A DNA stretch of 64,000 bases from Peptococcaceae bacterium (GTDB lineage Bacteria; Bacillota; Dehalobacteriia; UBA4068; JAAVYR01), in assembly GCA_022791255.1 (NCBI GenBank), contig JAAVYR010000018.1, forward strand, positions 186,001 to 250,000, read 5' to 3'. The position numbers and the translations under genes are program-made. Below are positions 1-8,281 of the stretch, piece after piece. The notes beneath the pieces were generated by a model that saw nothing but the letters and a program-made list of their open reading frames with translations, made no database searches and was not told the origin of the DNA. Numbering within the stretch: position 1 is the first letter of the stretch; each line of letters opens with the position of its first letter.

Positions 1-294
1 TGTACCGATCAGGACAGGCAACATGTTTTTCTTTAATGCTTCCAGCTGGTGATACATGAGGACTGCAAGAGCGGCGGTAGCTGGGGCTAAGAGCATATTG
101 ATAACAGAACCGCCAATATTATAAGTTTCTAAAGAAATGCCTAATAGTTTCATGATTAAAATAACGAAACAGATGTCAAATAAGATAGGATTTAACAGGG
201 GACTCTTGGTTTTCTTGTTGAGCCATTTGCCTATCTCGTAACCTAGGATGGTGATGGCGATACTAAAAAGGGGTGACTCTATAATTTCTCTCAT
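1..294 (-). CDS. lrgB: LrgB/CidB-family membrane protein, 3' end outside the window
   Basis: Partner of the LrgA holin-like protein, in a family linked to control of murein hydrolase export, autolysis and overflow-metabolite (pyruvate) transport in the cytoplasmic membrane. Only the first 98 codons are inside the window. The start ATG at 294 overlaps the stop of the upstream lrgA in an ATGA arrangement, so the two are translationally coupled. The visible protein is hydrophobic and starts MREIIESPLFSIAITILGYE, as LrgB proteins do, with a short charged loop (GKWLNKKTKS) before the second membrane segment. The family assignment rests on this N-terminus and on the lrgA neighbour. Confidence 0.82.
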   Translation of the reverse strand, partial: MREIIESPLFSIAITILGYEIGKWLNKKTKSPLLNPILFDICFVILIMKLLGISLETYNIGGSVINMLLAPATAALAVLMYHQLEALKKNMLPVLIGT

Positions 295-674
295 GGTCTC
301 TTTTCTCCTTTCAGGGTAGTGCTATGTTTTGCCTGCCAGGCGACTACTAACTTTACCGTGGCAAAAGTGACGAAAAAAGTGATAATGGTAGAGAAGAGGC
401 AGACCAGAAAAATAGGTAGTAAGCTATCCTTCATAATGGGGTAACTCTCTAAAATAGAAACTCCTGCCGGTACAAAGAAAAAGGCCATATTGGCTAGGAG
501 AAAGCCGGTAAAATCCTGGATTTTTTCTGGTTTTATTACCTTCATCGATAGCAATATAAATAAAATAATCATGGCGATGATGTTGCCGGGGAAAGGAAAT
601 GGCAGTACCAGAGAGATAGCTTGTCCTAATAGACAGATGAAAAATAAAAGGGCGATTTGCATACAAATATTCAT
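291..674 (-). CDS. lrgA: LrgA/CidA-family holin-like protein
   Basis: Small integral membrane protein (127 aa, usual family size) with about four hydrophobic segments. It contains the family-typical stretch LVLPFPFPGNIIAMIILFIL near residues 22-41 and FFFVPAGVSILE near 66-77, both characteristic of LrgA/CidA/YohJ. It is proposed to work with LrgB in the membrane, modulating murein hydrolase activity or pyruvate flux. The gene order lrgA-lrgB and the 4-base ATGA overlap with the next gene are standard. No LytSR-like regulator is visible in the window. Confidence 0.85.
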   Translation of the reverse strand: MNICMQIALLFFICLLGQAISLVLPFPFPGNIIAMIILFILLSMKVIKPEKIQDFTGFLLANMAFFFVPAGVSILESYPIMKDSLLPIFLVCLFSTIITFFVTFATVKLVVAWQAKHSTTLKGEKRP

Positions 675-765
675 AAATTGAACCTCAGTTTCTGATTGTT
701 TCTAATTGATGACGTTTCATATCATTTCTGCTTATTATAGAATTGTTTATGAAAAAAGGCAATAA

Positions 766-795
766 AAAAGAGAGGCGTTTTAGCGCCTCTCTTTT
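766..795 (-). terminator. Intrinsic terminator after tyrS
   Basis: A perfect 12-bp inverted repeat (arms 766-777 and 784-795, core GAGAGGCG) with a 6-base loop. Read on the minus strand it is followed by a run of T. It lies just after the tyrS stop and separates tyrS from lrgAB. Confidence 0.85.
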
Positions 796-799
796 GCAG

Positions 800-2047
800 T
801 TATTCTCCTAAAACTACTTGCTGATGAACTTTCTTGCCTTTGCGGAGAAGGGCTGCTCCCTCTGGAAAGTCTGCCAAAGTAATTTTTTGGTCAAAGGCGT
901 TGACCCGTTCATTATTCAGGTATACGCCGCCTTCTTGGACTAATCTTCTGCCATCGCTTTTGGATTTGATTAGCCCTGCTAAAGTTAGTAAATCCAAAAT
1001 GGTAGTGTCGGCTGTAATGTCATTTTTGCTGATGGTAACAGAAGGGATGTTGGACTTATCTGCGCTATTACCAAAGAGAGCAGCGGTGGCTTCTTGAGCG
1101 GTTTTTGCTGCTTCTTCGCCGTGGACTAATTTGGTAACTTCATAAGCGAGTACTGCTTTTGCCTCATTGATGGCAGCGTCTTGTAGTGCGCCCAGCCGTC
1201 TTACTTCTTCCATAGGTAGGAAAGTGAGGAGCGCCAAGCATTTTTCTACATCGGCGTCGTCTACATTGCGCCAGTATTGGTAAAATTCATAAGGAGAAGT
1301 CTTTTCAGCGTCCAGCCAGAGCGCGCCGCTTTCTGTTTTACCCATTTTTTTGCCGGCGCTGTTGGTGAGCAGCTTAAATGTGAGACCGTAGACTTGGGCT
1401 TCTTCTTTTCTTCTGACTAGGTCTACACCATAGATGATATTGGACCATTGGTCGTTGCCACCTAATTCTAATTTACAGTTGTATCTTCTGTAAAGCTCTA
1501 AAAAGTCATAGCTTTGCATGAGCATATAGTTAAACTCTAAGAAAGATAAGCCTTTTTCTAAGCGGCTTTTAAAACATTCTGCTGTGAGCATGCGATTTAC
1601 GGAGAAGTGAGCGCCTACTTCCCGTAAAAACTCAATGTAATTCAAATCCAACAGCCAGTCACCGTTGTCCACCATGCGGGCGCCGTTGTCTCCAAAATCA
1701 ATGAAGCGGCTCATTTGCTTTTGGAAGGATTTTACATTATAGTCGATTTGTTCTTTGGTAAGCATCTTCCGCATATCTGTTCTGCCGGATGGGTCGCCTA
1801 TCATACCAGTACCGCCGCCGAATAAAGCAATGGGACGGTGTCCGGCCCGCTGCATGTGCATCATCACCATGATTTGGATGAAATGCCCTACATGGAGACT
1901 ATCTGCTGTCGGGTCAAAGCCAATATAAAAGGTAACCTGTTCCTTCCCTAAAAGGTCGCGGATTTCTTCTTCATTGGTAGCCTGTTCAATGTAACCTCTT
2001 TCTTTTAATATATCATAAACATTTTGTTTTGCTTGTGTTTCACTCAT
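800..2047 (-). CDS. tyrS: Tyrosine--tRNA ligase (class I)
   Basis: Charges tRNA-Tyr with tyrosine using ATP in the cytoplasm. The 415-aa length is normal. The class I HIGH motif appears as HVGH (residues 52-55) after the TyrRS-typical [13 protein letters not shown]. The KMSKS loop appears as KMGKT in the [16 protein letters not shown] segment. The C-terminus is an S4 RNA-binding domain ([18 protein letters not shown]). The start ATG at 2047 has a good AGGAAAGGAG site upstream. The leader is only about 50 nt from the predicted promoter and has no T-box element, although many Bacillota tyrS genes have one. Confidence 0.97.
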   Translation of the reverse strand: MSETQAKQNVYDILKERGYIEQATNEEEIRDLLGKEQVTFYIGFDPTADSLHVGHFIQIMVMMHMQRAGHRPIALFGGGTGMIGDPSGRTDMRKMLTKEQIDYNVKSFQKQMSRFIDFGDNGARMVDNGDWLLDLNYIEFLREVGAHFSVNRMLTAECFKSRLEKGLSFLEFNYMLMQSYDFLELYRRYNCKLELGGNDQWSNIIYGVDLVRRKEEAQVYGLTFKLLTNSAGKKMGKTESGALWLDAEKTSPYEFYQYWRNVDDADVEKCLALLTFLPMEEVRRLGALQDAAINEAKAVLAYEVTKLVHGEEAAKTAQEATAALFGNSADKSNIPSVTISKNDITADTTILDLLTLAGLIKSKSDGRRLVQEGGVYLNNERVNAFDQKITLADFPEGAALLRKGKKVHQQVVLGE

Positions 2048-2104
2048 GAATAAATGGCTCCTTTCCTATATCCAACTATACTGCCATAAAGCTAACATAT
2101 AGCT

Positions 2105-2133
2105 ATCATAAGGTTTTCCTTGGCCTTTGTCAA
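2105..2133 (-). promoter_or_regulatory. Probable sigma-A promoter of tyrS
   Basis: On the minus strand TTGACA (2128-2133) and TATGAT (2105-2110) are separated by exactly 17 bases, a near-consensus housekeeping promoter about 55 bases before the tyrS start. Confidence 0.7.
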
Positions 2134-2338
2134 GGTACAGCAGTTATTCCGGTGAGGAGTTTCTTATGGCTTAATCGTATGGTTCATTTTATTTAAAAAT
2201 TTAAGAATTCTTAAGAATTTGGCAATCTTTTTCTGTTTTGTTTTTAGGAAGTTTATATTATAATAGGGAGAGAAATTTTTGGTGAGGTATTTTATATCGT
2301 TTCAGATATTCAGATATATGGAATAAGGGGAGAGATAT

Positions 2339-3301
2339 ATGAAAATCAATCAACTGGGAAAAACAGACTTGTTTGTAAGCGAGCTATGTTTTGGTGCATT
2401 GCCTATGGGGCCGCTGCAGATGGGGGTATCTGTGGATGATGGGGCTAGGTTATTGGCAAAAGCCATAGATAGTGGCATTAACTTTATTGATACAGCGGAA
2501 ATGTATGGTACCTATGAACATATTCGCAAAGGTATCCAGGGCCATAGCGGAGAAGTGATTATCAATTCCAAATCTACCGCATGCGATTATCAGACCATGG
2601 AAAAGTCTATCCAAGACGCATTAGCTGCGCTAGGTAGAGATTACTTAGATATTTTCCTCTTGCATGGGGCAAGAGCCGGTGCTGATGTTTTTAGTGAACG
2701 AGCAGGGGCCTGGCAGTGCCTCATGGACTACAAAGAGAAGGGGTATCTGCGGGCTATCGGCCTTGCTACTCATCATGTAGGGGCGGCCGCTAATGCTGCA
2801 AAAGAACAAGAGCTGGATGTCCTCTTTCCTTTAATCAATAAAACGGGCATTGGTATCATAGGTGGCGGTGTGGCTGAAATGCTTACATCTATAGAAATGT
2901 GTCACAAAGCGAGCAAAGGTATTTATGCTATGAAGGCTTTAGGTGGCGGTACCATGCTAGATGATATTCCTGGTAATATTCAATTTGTGCGGGATATTCC
3001 AGGGATATCAGCTGTTGCCTTGGGTATGGTCAATGAAAAGGAACTTAATATGAATTTGAAAATCTTTAACGGGGAAGCTCTTGCCCCTGAAGATTTGACG
3101 GATTGTAAAAGCGGCAAACGATTGACCATCTTAGAGGCTTGTACTGGTTGTGGTACTTGTATTGCGACTTGTCATAATAATGCTTTATATTTTGACGAGG
3201 CAACAACAGGAAAGAAAAAACCCCAGGTGTATCAAGATAAATGCCTACTTTGTGGCTATTGTACCAAAGCTTGCCCTGGATTTTATATTCGTCTTGTATA
3301 A
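2339..3301 (+). CDS. Aldo/keto reductase fused to a 2[4Fe-4S] ferredoxin domain
   Basis: Predicted cytoplasmic oxidoreductase of 320 aa. Residues 1 to about 255 form an aldo/keto reductase barrel with the catalytic tetrad visible: Asp51 and Tyr56 in DTAEMYG, Lys78 in INSKS and His109 in FLLHG. Residues 264-313 form a bacterial-type ferredoxin module with two cysteine clusters, C268-C271-C274-C278 and C302-C305-C308-C312 followed by Pro. Such fusions are found in anaerobes and suggest that electrons move between an iron-sulfur carrier and the substrate rather than through NADPH alone. The substrate cannot be told. The start has a GGGGAGAG site. It is probably a single-gene unit, with a weak hairpin plus T-run after it. 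Confidence 0.9.
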   Translation: MKINQLGKTDLFVSELCFGALPMGPLQMGVSVDDGARLLAKAIDSGINFIDTAEMYGTYEHIRKGIQGHSGEVIINSKSTACDYQTMEKSIQDALAALGRDYLDIFLLHGARAGADVFSERAGAWQCLMDYKEKGYLRAIGLATHHVGAAANAAKEQELDVLFPLINKTGIGIIGGGVAEMLTSIEMCHKASKGIYAMKALGGGTMLDDIPGNIQFVRDIPGISAVALGMVNEKELNMNLKIFNGEALAPEDLTDCKSGKRLTILEACTGCGTCIATCHNNALYFDEATTGKKKPQVYQDKCLLCGYCTKACPGFYIRLV

Positions 3302-3321
3302 TTGTGTCGTTTTGTTGAAAT

Positions 3322-3348
3322 AAACTTTTGCAGAAAGCAAGTTTTTTT
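3322..3348 (+). terminator. Weak intrinsic terminator after the aldo/keto reductase
   Basis: AAAC and TTGC pair with GCAA and GTTT across a short loop, leaving a two-base bulge, followed by seven T. It is imperfect, so termination may be partial. Confidence 0.4.
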
Positions 3349-3456
3349 CAAAAAGAAGGAAACTTTTCAGAAAGCTTTTTCGTCTAAGGATTGAAATAAA
3401 ATATCATCAACAAGAAAGATAGTGTCCACCAGGAATGAAGGGCATGAGGTGAAGGC

Positions 3457-4473
3457 ATGGCGTTATTAGAGTTACAAGATATTACACGCACATTTGTCAA
3501 TGACCAGGTAGAAACAAAAGTCCTCAAGGGGATTAACCTTAATGTAGAAAAAGGGGAATTTGTTTCTATCATGGGGGCGTCTGGTTCAGGAAAATCCACA
3601 TTGCTGAATATTATCGGCTGTCTGGATAGGGCTACCAGCGGTACTTATGTGGTAAATAGTGTATTAGTTGATAAATTAAGTGAAAACGAACTAGCAGATA
3701 TGCGTAATCGGGAAATGGGTTTTGTTTTCCAAAGCTTCCATTTATTGAAGAATTTGACAGCAAGGGCCAATGTAGAGCTGCCGCTCATTTATCGTGGTAT
3801 GAGTGGTGAAGAACGGAAAACGCGGGCTATTAAGGCATTAGAGCGGGTAGGCCTCGGGCACCGTATGGACCACTACCCCAAGCAAATGTCAGGGGGGGAA
3901 CAGCAGCGGGTAGCCATTGCCCGTTCTATTGTAGGGGATCCTAGCTTTATGCTGGCGGATGAACCTACTGGTGCTTTGGATACCAAAAACACTTGGAATG
4001 TGATGGAGCTCTTCTATGAGTTGAATAAAAAAGAAGGCATTACTATCGTTATGGTAACCCACGATACCCAAGTTGCACACTATGCAGATAAGATTATCTG
4101 GCTGGTGGACGGCGTGATTGATCGTATCGAAGTAGTGACAGAGGATAAACGGAATAAAGTACGGGCCAAAGCTGCAGTAGTTATCGCAGAAGCAAAACAG
4201 AAAGAAAAAACGGACGAGGCCAAGAAGGCGGCTGAAGGCAAGCCTCAGAAACAACAAGAGGAAGAGCCTAAAGCAAAATCAGTTGAGAAGTCTGACTCTA
4301 AAAACAAAGAGAAGAAATGGTTCTTTCATAAAAAGAAGCAAGCGTCAGAAGTAGAACCAGAAGTCAAAAACAAAGAACAATCACCCGAAACTTTGCAGGA
4401 TGCTAATAAAAATACAGATGCTATACATATAGAGGCGAAAGACAATATTGAGGAGGCAAACAAGAATGAATAA
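3457..4473 (+). CDS. MacB-type ABC transporter ATP-binding protein with a long charged C-terminal tail
   Basis: ATPase subunit of a three-gene exporter (ATPase, adaptor, permease). Residues 1 to about 225 are a LolD/MacB-class nucleotide-binding domain: Walker A GASGSGKST (40-48), Q-loop FVFQSFHLL, signature MSGGEQQRVAIAR, Walker B FMLADEPTGALD and switch VTHD. Family members usually stop there at about 225-235 aa. This one continues to 338 aa with a tail of about 110 residues very rich in Lys, Glu and Gln, probably disordered or coiled. The reading frame is intact and the next gene overlaps its last codons, so the tail is real coding sequence. The start has an AGGTGA site. Confidence 0.9.
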   Translation: MALLELQDITRTFVNDQVETKVLKGINLNVEKGEFVSIMGASGSGKSTLLNIIGCLDRATSGTYVVNSVLVDKLSENELADMRNREMGFVFQSFHLLKNLTARANVELPLIYRGMSGEERKTRAIKALERVGLGHRMDHYPKQMSGGEQQRVAIARSIVGDPSFMLADEPTGALDTKNTWNVMELFYELNKKEGITIVMVTHDTQVAHYADKIIWLVDGVIDRIEVVTEDKRNKVRAKAAVVIAEAKQKEKTDEAKKAAEGKPQKQQEEEPKAKSVEKSDSKNKEKKWFFHKKKQASEVEPEVKNKEQSPETLQDANKNTDAIHIEAKDNIEEANKNE

Positions 4474-6160
4474 CACAACGAAAAAAATCGTGACAGTCGG
4501 TGTTTTAGGGGTCATTGCCATTGGTGGCTGCTTTTGGGCAGTGAAGCAATTGTTCCCATCTAATCAAGGGGTGAGTGGTCCTCAATATTCCATCCATACG
4601 GTGGCTCGCGGTGATATTAATGTAGGGGTAGAGGCTACTGGTAATCTGCATCCTTCTTATGGCGGCAGTATCCAGGTACCTAGAGGCGATAGTTCCAGTG
4701 GTGTTTCCAGCTATATCATTGATAAAATTTTAGTAAAAGCGGGCGACCATGTAGATGCTGGGCAGCCCCTGGTGCAGCTTTCTGCTCCTGGACTTGATAC
4801 CCAATTAGAAACGACACGGGATCAATTAGAGTCGGAACGGAAATCTCTTGCCTCTATGCTCAATGTAGATGTAGACCAAGTGGATAAGGTAGACCCTAAT
4901 AAAGGGATTTCGCTGACGGCGCCTATTGACGGCCGTGTAACAGAGTTAGAAGTAAAAAACGGCACGGAGGTCAATGCCGGGCAAATCGTGGCGACAGTCG
5001 TAAACGATAGCCGTATTGAGTTGGTAGCCAAGCTTTCTGCCACAGAAATCGAAGCCTTACAGGACGACTCCTGCGCTATGCTGCGTTTTCCTGATTTCTA
5101 TAACGACCCGGTAGAAGCAAAAATTACCGATATTAACAGAACGGCAATCCCTACGCCTAATAAGGAGTTAAATGTCTTTGTTGGTGTTGACGCTAAGATA
5201 GAAGGCTATAGCTATGTGTATTGGGTTAATGTAGAGGCGGATAACCCGGGGCTTCTTGCTCCTGAAATGATTGCCCAATTTGGCTTTTATGACAAGGCGG
5301 AAAAAGAATTGCCCGTTGACCAGCGGCATATTACCTGGTGTTCTTATTATACGAAAATCGAAAAATACGTAGACCAGGAAGATGTTTTGAGCGGTGTGGA
5401 AGGGGTTATCACCAAAACCTTGGTAAAACCAATGGAAATCGTCAAAAAAGGAACGCCTATTGCTACCATGGCAGGGCAGGATGTTCGTGACGAAATCGAA
5501 AAACGGTTAGACAGTGTTCGTAAAAAGAAAATTGAACTGAGTAAATTAGAAGCCCAATCTGGTACTTTGACCATTAAATCGCCCAGTGACGGGACTTTAC
5601 AGGAGTTTGAAAAGCAAGAGGGCGCTTCCGTTAGCCCTGGGGAATGGTTGGGTAGTGTATTCAAAACCTCTGACATCTATATGTATGTGCAGGTAGACGA
5701 CACTGATATTCTTCTCGTACAGCAAGGTGCAGCCGTTACCGTAACGGTGGACGCTATTCCCGGAGAAAAATTTGAAGGTGTAGTAGAAGAAGTATCTGCT
5801 AGCGGCAAAGATGAAAGCGGCGTTACCCGTTTTGAAGTAGGTATCAAAGTAGTAGGGAACGAAAAAGTGCGTTCTGGTATGCAGGGGAAAGCATTTATCG
5901 GTGCAGGTTCTGCTGAGGACGTCTTGTTAGTTCCTTTGGAGGCTATCTTTGAAGAAGAAGGGGTAAGAAAAGTAGAAATCTTAGACGCTGATGGCAATGT
6001 GCAGGTAGTGCCTATCGAAGTAGGTATGATGAATTCCCGTTGGGCAGAAGTAACTTCTGGACTCTCCGAAGGAGACCAAGTAATTACTGGTAGTACCTCT
6101 GACTTGCTTCCTAGTCAACAAGTATCTGGCGGTAATAATAATTTATTTACCGGGAAATAA
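4466..6160 (+). CDS. MacA/HlyD-like efflux adaptor with a duplicated core
   Basis: Membrane-anchored periplasmic or extracytoplasmic adaptor of the exporter encoded around it. The ATG at 4466 is chosen because a GAGGAGG site lies just before it; this start overlaps the preceding ATPase gene by 8 bases. An N-terminal membrane segment (about residues 8-25) is followed by a biotinyl/lipoyl-like half (ILVKAGDHVDAGQPLVQL, then LTAPIDGRVTELEVKNGTEV). About 250 residues later there is a second hairpin and lipoyl-like half (VRDEIEKRLDSVRKKKIELS, then IKSPSDGTLQEFEKQEGASV), and then beta-barrel and membrane-proximal domains. At 564 aa it is much longer than MacA (about 370-400 aa), which fits internal duplication. 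The transported substrate is unknown. Confidence 0.85.
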   Translation: MNNTTKKIVTVGVLGVIAIGGCFWAVKQLFPSNQGVSGPQYSIHTVARGDINVGVEATGNLHPSYGGSIQVPRGDSSSGVSSYIIDKILVKAGDHVDAGQPLVQLSAPGLDTQLETTRDQLESERKSLASMLNVDVDQVDKVDPNKGISLTAPIDGRVTELEVKNGTEVNAGQIVATVVNDSRIELVAKLSATEIEALQDDSCAMLRFPDFYNDPVEAKITDINRTAIPTPNKELNVFVGVDAKIEGYSYVYWVNVEADNPGLLAPEMIAQFGFYDKAEKELPVDQRHITWCSYYTKIEKYVDQEDVLSGVEGVITKTLVKPMEIVKKGTPIATMAGQDVRDEIEKRLDSVRKKKIELSKLEAQSGTLTIKSPSDGTLQEFEKQEGASVSPGEWLGSVFKTSDIYMYVQVDDTDILLVQQGAAVTVTVDAIPGEKFEGVVEEVSASGKDESGVTRFEVGIKVVGNEKVRSGMQGKAFIGAGSAEDVLLVPLEAIFEEEGVRKVEILDADGNVQVVPIEVGMMNSRWAEVTSGLSEGDQVITGSTSDLLPSQQVSGGNNNLFTGK

Positions 6161-6191
6161 GGTACTGAACGGACAGGAAGGAGGGGGATTT

Positions 6192-7547
6192 ATGAAAAAA
6201 GACTCGTTAGGCAGTTTACGAGTGCGCTTATGGTTTAGTATGCAAATGGCAGCTCACGGCATTATGTCAAACTTTTTACGGTCTGCTCTTACGGTGCTAG
6301 GTGTAACCATCGGGGTGGCTTCTGTTGTTGCTCTTATGGGCATTGGGGAAGGTGCTCGGGTATCGGTTATGGACCAATTTGAAAGTTTAGGCTCTAATGT
6401 GGTTGTGGTGAAAGCCTCTAAGACCAATTATTATTTCGCCCCTAGCTATGCGGTGGAATTACAAGAGCGGGTGCCAACCTTAAGCGCAGTAACGCCTGTG
6501 GTCTATGGTAATGTGAATATGAAATGGCGGCGCACAAAAACGAAAGTGGATGTGTTGGGGGTAAATGAAGATTTCCCTTTCATTCGAGACCAGGGTTTTG
6601 CTGCTGGGCAAAACTTTACCTTTCTTCATGTAGAGCAGCGGGCGCCGGTGGTGCTGTTAGGCAGCAACCTAGCTTCGAAGCTAATGAATGGCAGAAGTCC
6701 TGTAGGACAGACCATTTCTATTAATGGATTAGACTATCGTATTTTAGGCGTGCTGGCGGCGAAGGGGGAAGGCAAGGCAGACGGTATTGATGATAAAATC
6801 GTAATGCCTTATACTTCTGCGCTAAAGGTATTAAATACAAAAAAAATCCCAGAAATCTGGGGAAAAGCTCCAGACACCAACTCGGTAGAACTATCAGTGG
6901 TACAGCTTAGCCGTATTATCCGCAAAGAATTGCGTTTAGATGGTAATGTATCCTCTGTCGGTGGTGGTGGAGATATGGAGGGCGGAGAGGCTTCTGTTGA
7001 CGTTATGGTAGACGGCGATATCATGATAGAAGAACCAATGCCTGCACCTATGCCGGATGAGGGTGATGGTTCTTCTGGCAGTAGTTCCCTTTTAGGTGAG
7101 GATCTACCCGTCACAGTAACCAGTTTAAATCAGATGGTGCAAGAAGCAGATAATGCAAATCGTGTGATGACGCTGCTTTTGGGTGGTATTGCTGCAGTAT
7201 CCCTGCTTGTTGGTGGTCTTGGCATCATGAATATTATGCTGGTAGCTGTTACCGAACGGACCGGGGAAATCGGTGTAAGACGGGCACTGGGCGCGCGGCA
7301 AAGCGACTTGATTATCCAGTTTGTTTTAGAAGCTATTTATTTGAGCGCTATCGGTGCCTTCCTAGGTGTGGTCTTTGGTGTGATAGGTTTAGGCATTTTC
7401 GACCAATATGGGTTCCACACAGCGGTCAATGCGGCAGCAATCCAAGTTGCAGTGTTTATGGCTATCGGTTGCGGTTTAATCTTTGGGGTATACCCGGCAG
7501 TATCGGCCTCTTCCATTCCACCAGTAGAAGCGTTAAGAAGAAACTAA
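6192..7547 (+). CDS. MacB/FtsX-type ABC transporter permease
   Basis: Integral membrane subunit (451 aa) of the same exporter. The N-terminal membrane helix is followed by the typical SALTVLGVTIGVASVVALMG segment. Then comes an extracytoplasmic MacB-PCD domain, and three C-terminal helices (from LLLGGIAAVSLLVGGLGIMN) with the family motif ERTGEIGVRRALGAR. Between about residues 255 and 305 the periplasmic domain carries a Gly/Ser/Asp/Met-Pro-rich insert (GGGGDMEGGE, then EEPMPAPMPDEGDGSSGSSS) that is unusual for the family. The start has a strong GGAGGGGG site. A terminator follows. Confidence 0.9.
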   Translation: MKKDSLGSLRVRLWFSMQMAAHGIMSNFLRSALTVLGVTIGVASVVALMGIGEGARVSVMDQFESLGSNVVVVKASKTNYYFAPSYAVELQERVPTLSAVTPVVYGNVNMKWRRTKTKVDVLGVNEDFPFIRDQGFAAGQNFTFLHVEQRAPVVLLGSNLASKLMNGRSPVGQTISINGLDYRILGVLAAKGEGKADGIDDKIVMPYTSALKVLNTKKIPEIWGKAPDTNSVELSVVQLSRIIRKELRLDGNVSSVGGGGDMEGGEASVDVMVDGDIMIEEPMPAPMPDEGDGSSGSSSLLGEDLPVTVTSLNQMVQEADNANRVMTLLLGGIAAVSLLVGGLGIMNIMLVAVTERTGEIGVRRALGARQSDLIIQFVLEAIYLSAIGAFLGVVFGVIGLGIFDQYGFHTAVNAAAIQVAVFMAIGCGLIFGVYPAVSASSIPPVEALRRN

Positions 7548-7560
7548 ATATTGTAATACA

Positions 7561-7587
7561 AAAAGAGCAATTTATATTGCTCTTTTT
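7561..7587 (+). terminator. Intrinsic terminator after the MacAB-like operon
   Basis: A perfect 10-bp stem (core AGAGCAA) with loop TTTATA and a T-run follows the permease stop. Confidence 0.88.
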
Positions 7588-7626
7588 TGTTGTTCTTTTC
7601 GTAAAATTCTTAAAAAATTTTTCATT

Positions 7627-7656
7627 TTGCAGGAATTTGTAGAATGAATATAGAAT
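7627..7656 (+). promoter_or_regulatory. Candidate promoter of the purine operon
   Basis: TTGCAG (7627-7632) is followed 16 bases later by TATAGA (7649-7654), or 18 bases later by TAGAAT (7651-7656). This would give a leader of about 90 nt before purE that holds two dyads: CCTGTT/AACAGG at 7687-7700 and TATCAT/ATGATA at 7701-7725. The known guanine/adenine riboswitch core is not seen. Confidence 0.45.
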
Positions 7657-7753
7657 TTAACTTTTTCTTAAAAGGTTGTTTATTGGCCTGTTAGAACAGG
7701 TATCATCCATAAAAATTTATGATAAATATCGAGATGCGGGAGGGATTGTTTGT

Positions 7754-8263
7754 ATGAAAGTTGCTATTATCATGGGAAGCGACTCTGATTTACCAGTAAT
7801 GAAGGAAAGTGCAAAATTTTTGGAGGAATTCAATATCCCTTATGAAGTGTATATTTCTTCTGCCCATCGGGTGCCAGACAAAACTGCTGATATTGCTAAA
7901 AATGCAGCTGCAAATGGTATCGATGTGATTATTGCAGGAGCAGGTGGTGCTGCTCACTTGCCTGGTGTGATTGCTGCTTTTACCACTGTTCCGGTCATCG
8001 GCGTGCCTATCCAATCTGGCGCTTTGAATGGTTTAGACGCTTTGTATGCTATTGTGCAGATGCCTTCCGGTATTCCAGTCGCAACAGTTGCCATCAATGG
8101 GGCAAGAAATGCTGCAATTCTTGCTGCAGAGATTTTAGCGGTGAAAGAACCAGAAATTCGACAAAAGTTGATTGCTTTTAAAAAGGAATTAGCTGCCGGG
8201 GTAGAAAAAAAGGATGCAAAACTGCAAGCCTTGGGTATTGATGGTTATTTAGCACAAAAATAA
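7754..8263 (+). CDS. purE: N5-carboxyaminoimidazole ribonucleotide mutase (PurE)
   Basis: Carboxylation step of purine synthesis, forming CAIR. The ATG at 7754 is used because GGGAGGG lies 9 bases upstream and the protein then starts [16 protein letters not shown], the normal PurE N-terminus; a longer in-frame extension has no ribosome site. It is 169 aa, the usual size. The class I signatures [13 protein letters not shown] and [11 protein letters not shown] are present. Class I enzymes normally use N5-CAIR made by PurK, which is not in this cluster, so either purK is elsewhere or high CO2 is used. First gene of the pur operon. Confidence 0.95.
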   Translation: MKVAIIMGSDSDLPVMKESAKFLEEFNIPYEVYISSAHRVPDKTADIAKNAAANGIDVIIAGAGGAAHLPGVIAAFTTVPVIGVPIQSGALNGLDALYAIVQMPSGIPVATVAINGARNAAILAAEILAVKEPEIRQKLIAFKKELAAGVEKKDAKLQALGIDGYLAQK

Positions 8264-8281
8264 ATAGAAAGGGATAAAAAT

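Noticed and set aside
7589-7753. Guanine/adenine riboswitch before purE
   Set aside because: The conserved core and loop sequences of the purine aptamer are not found.
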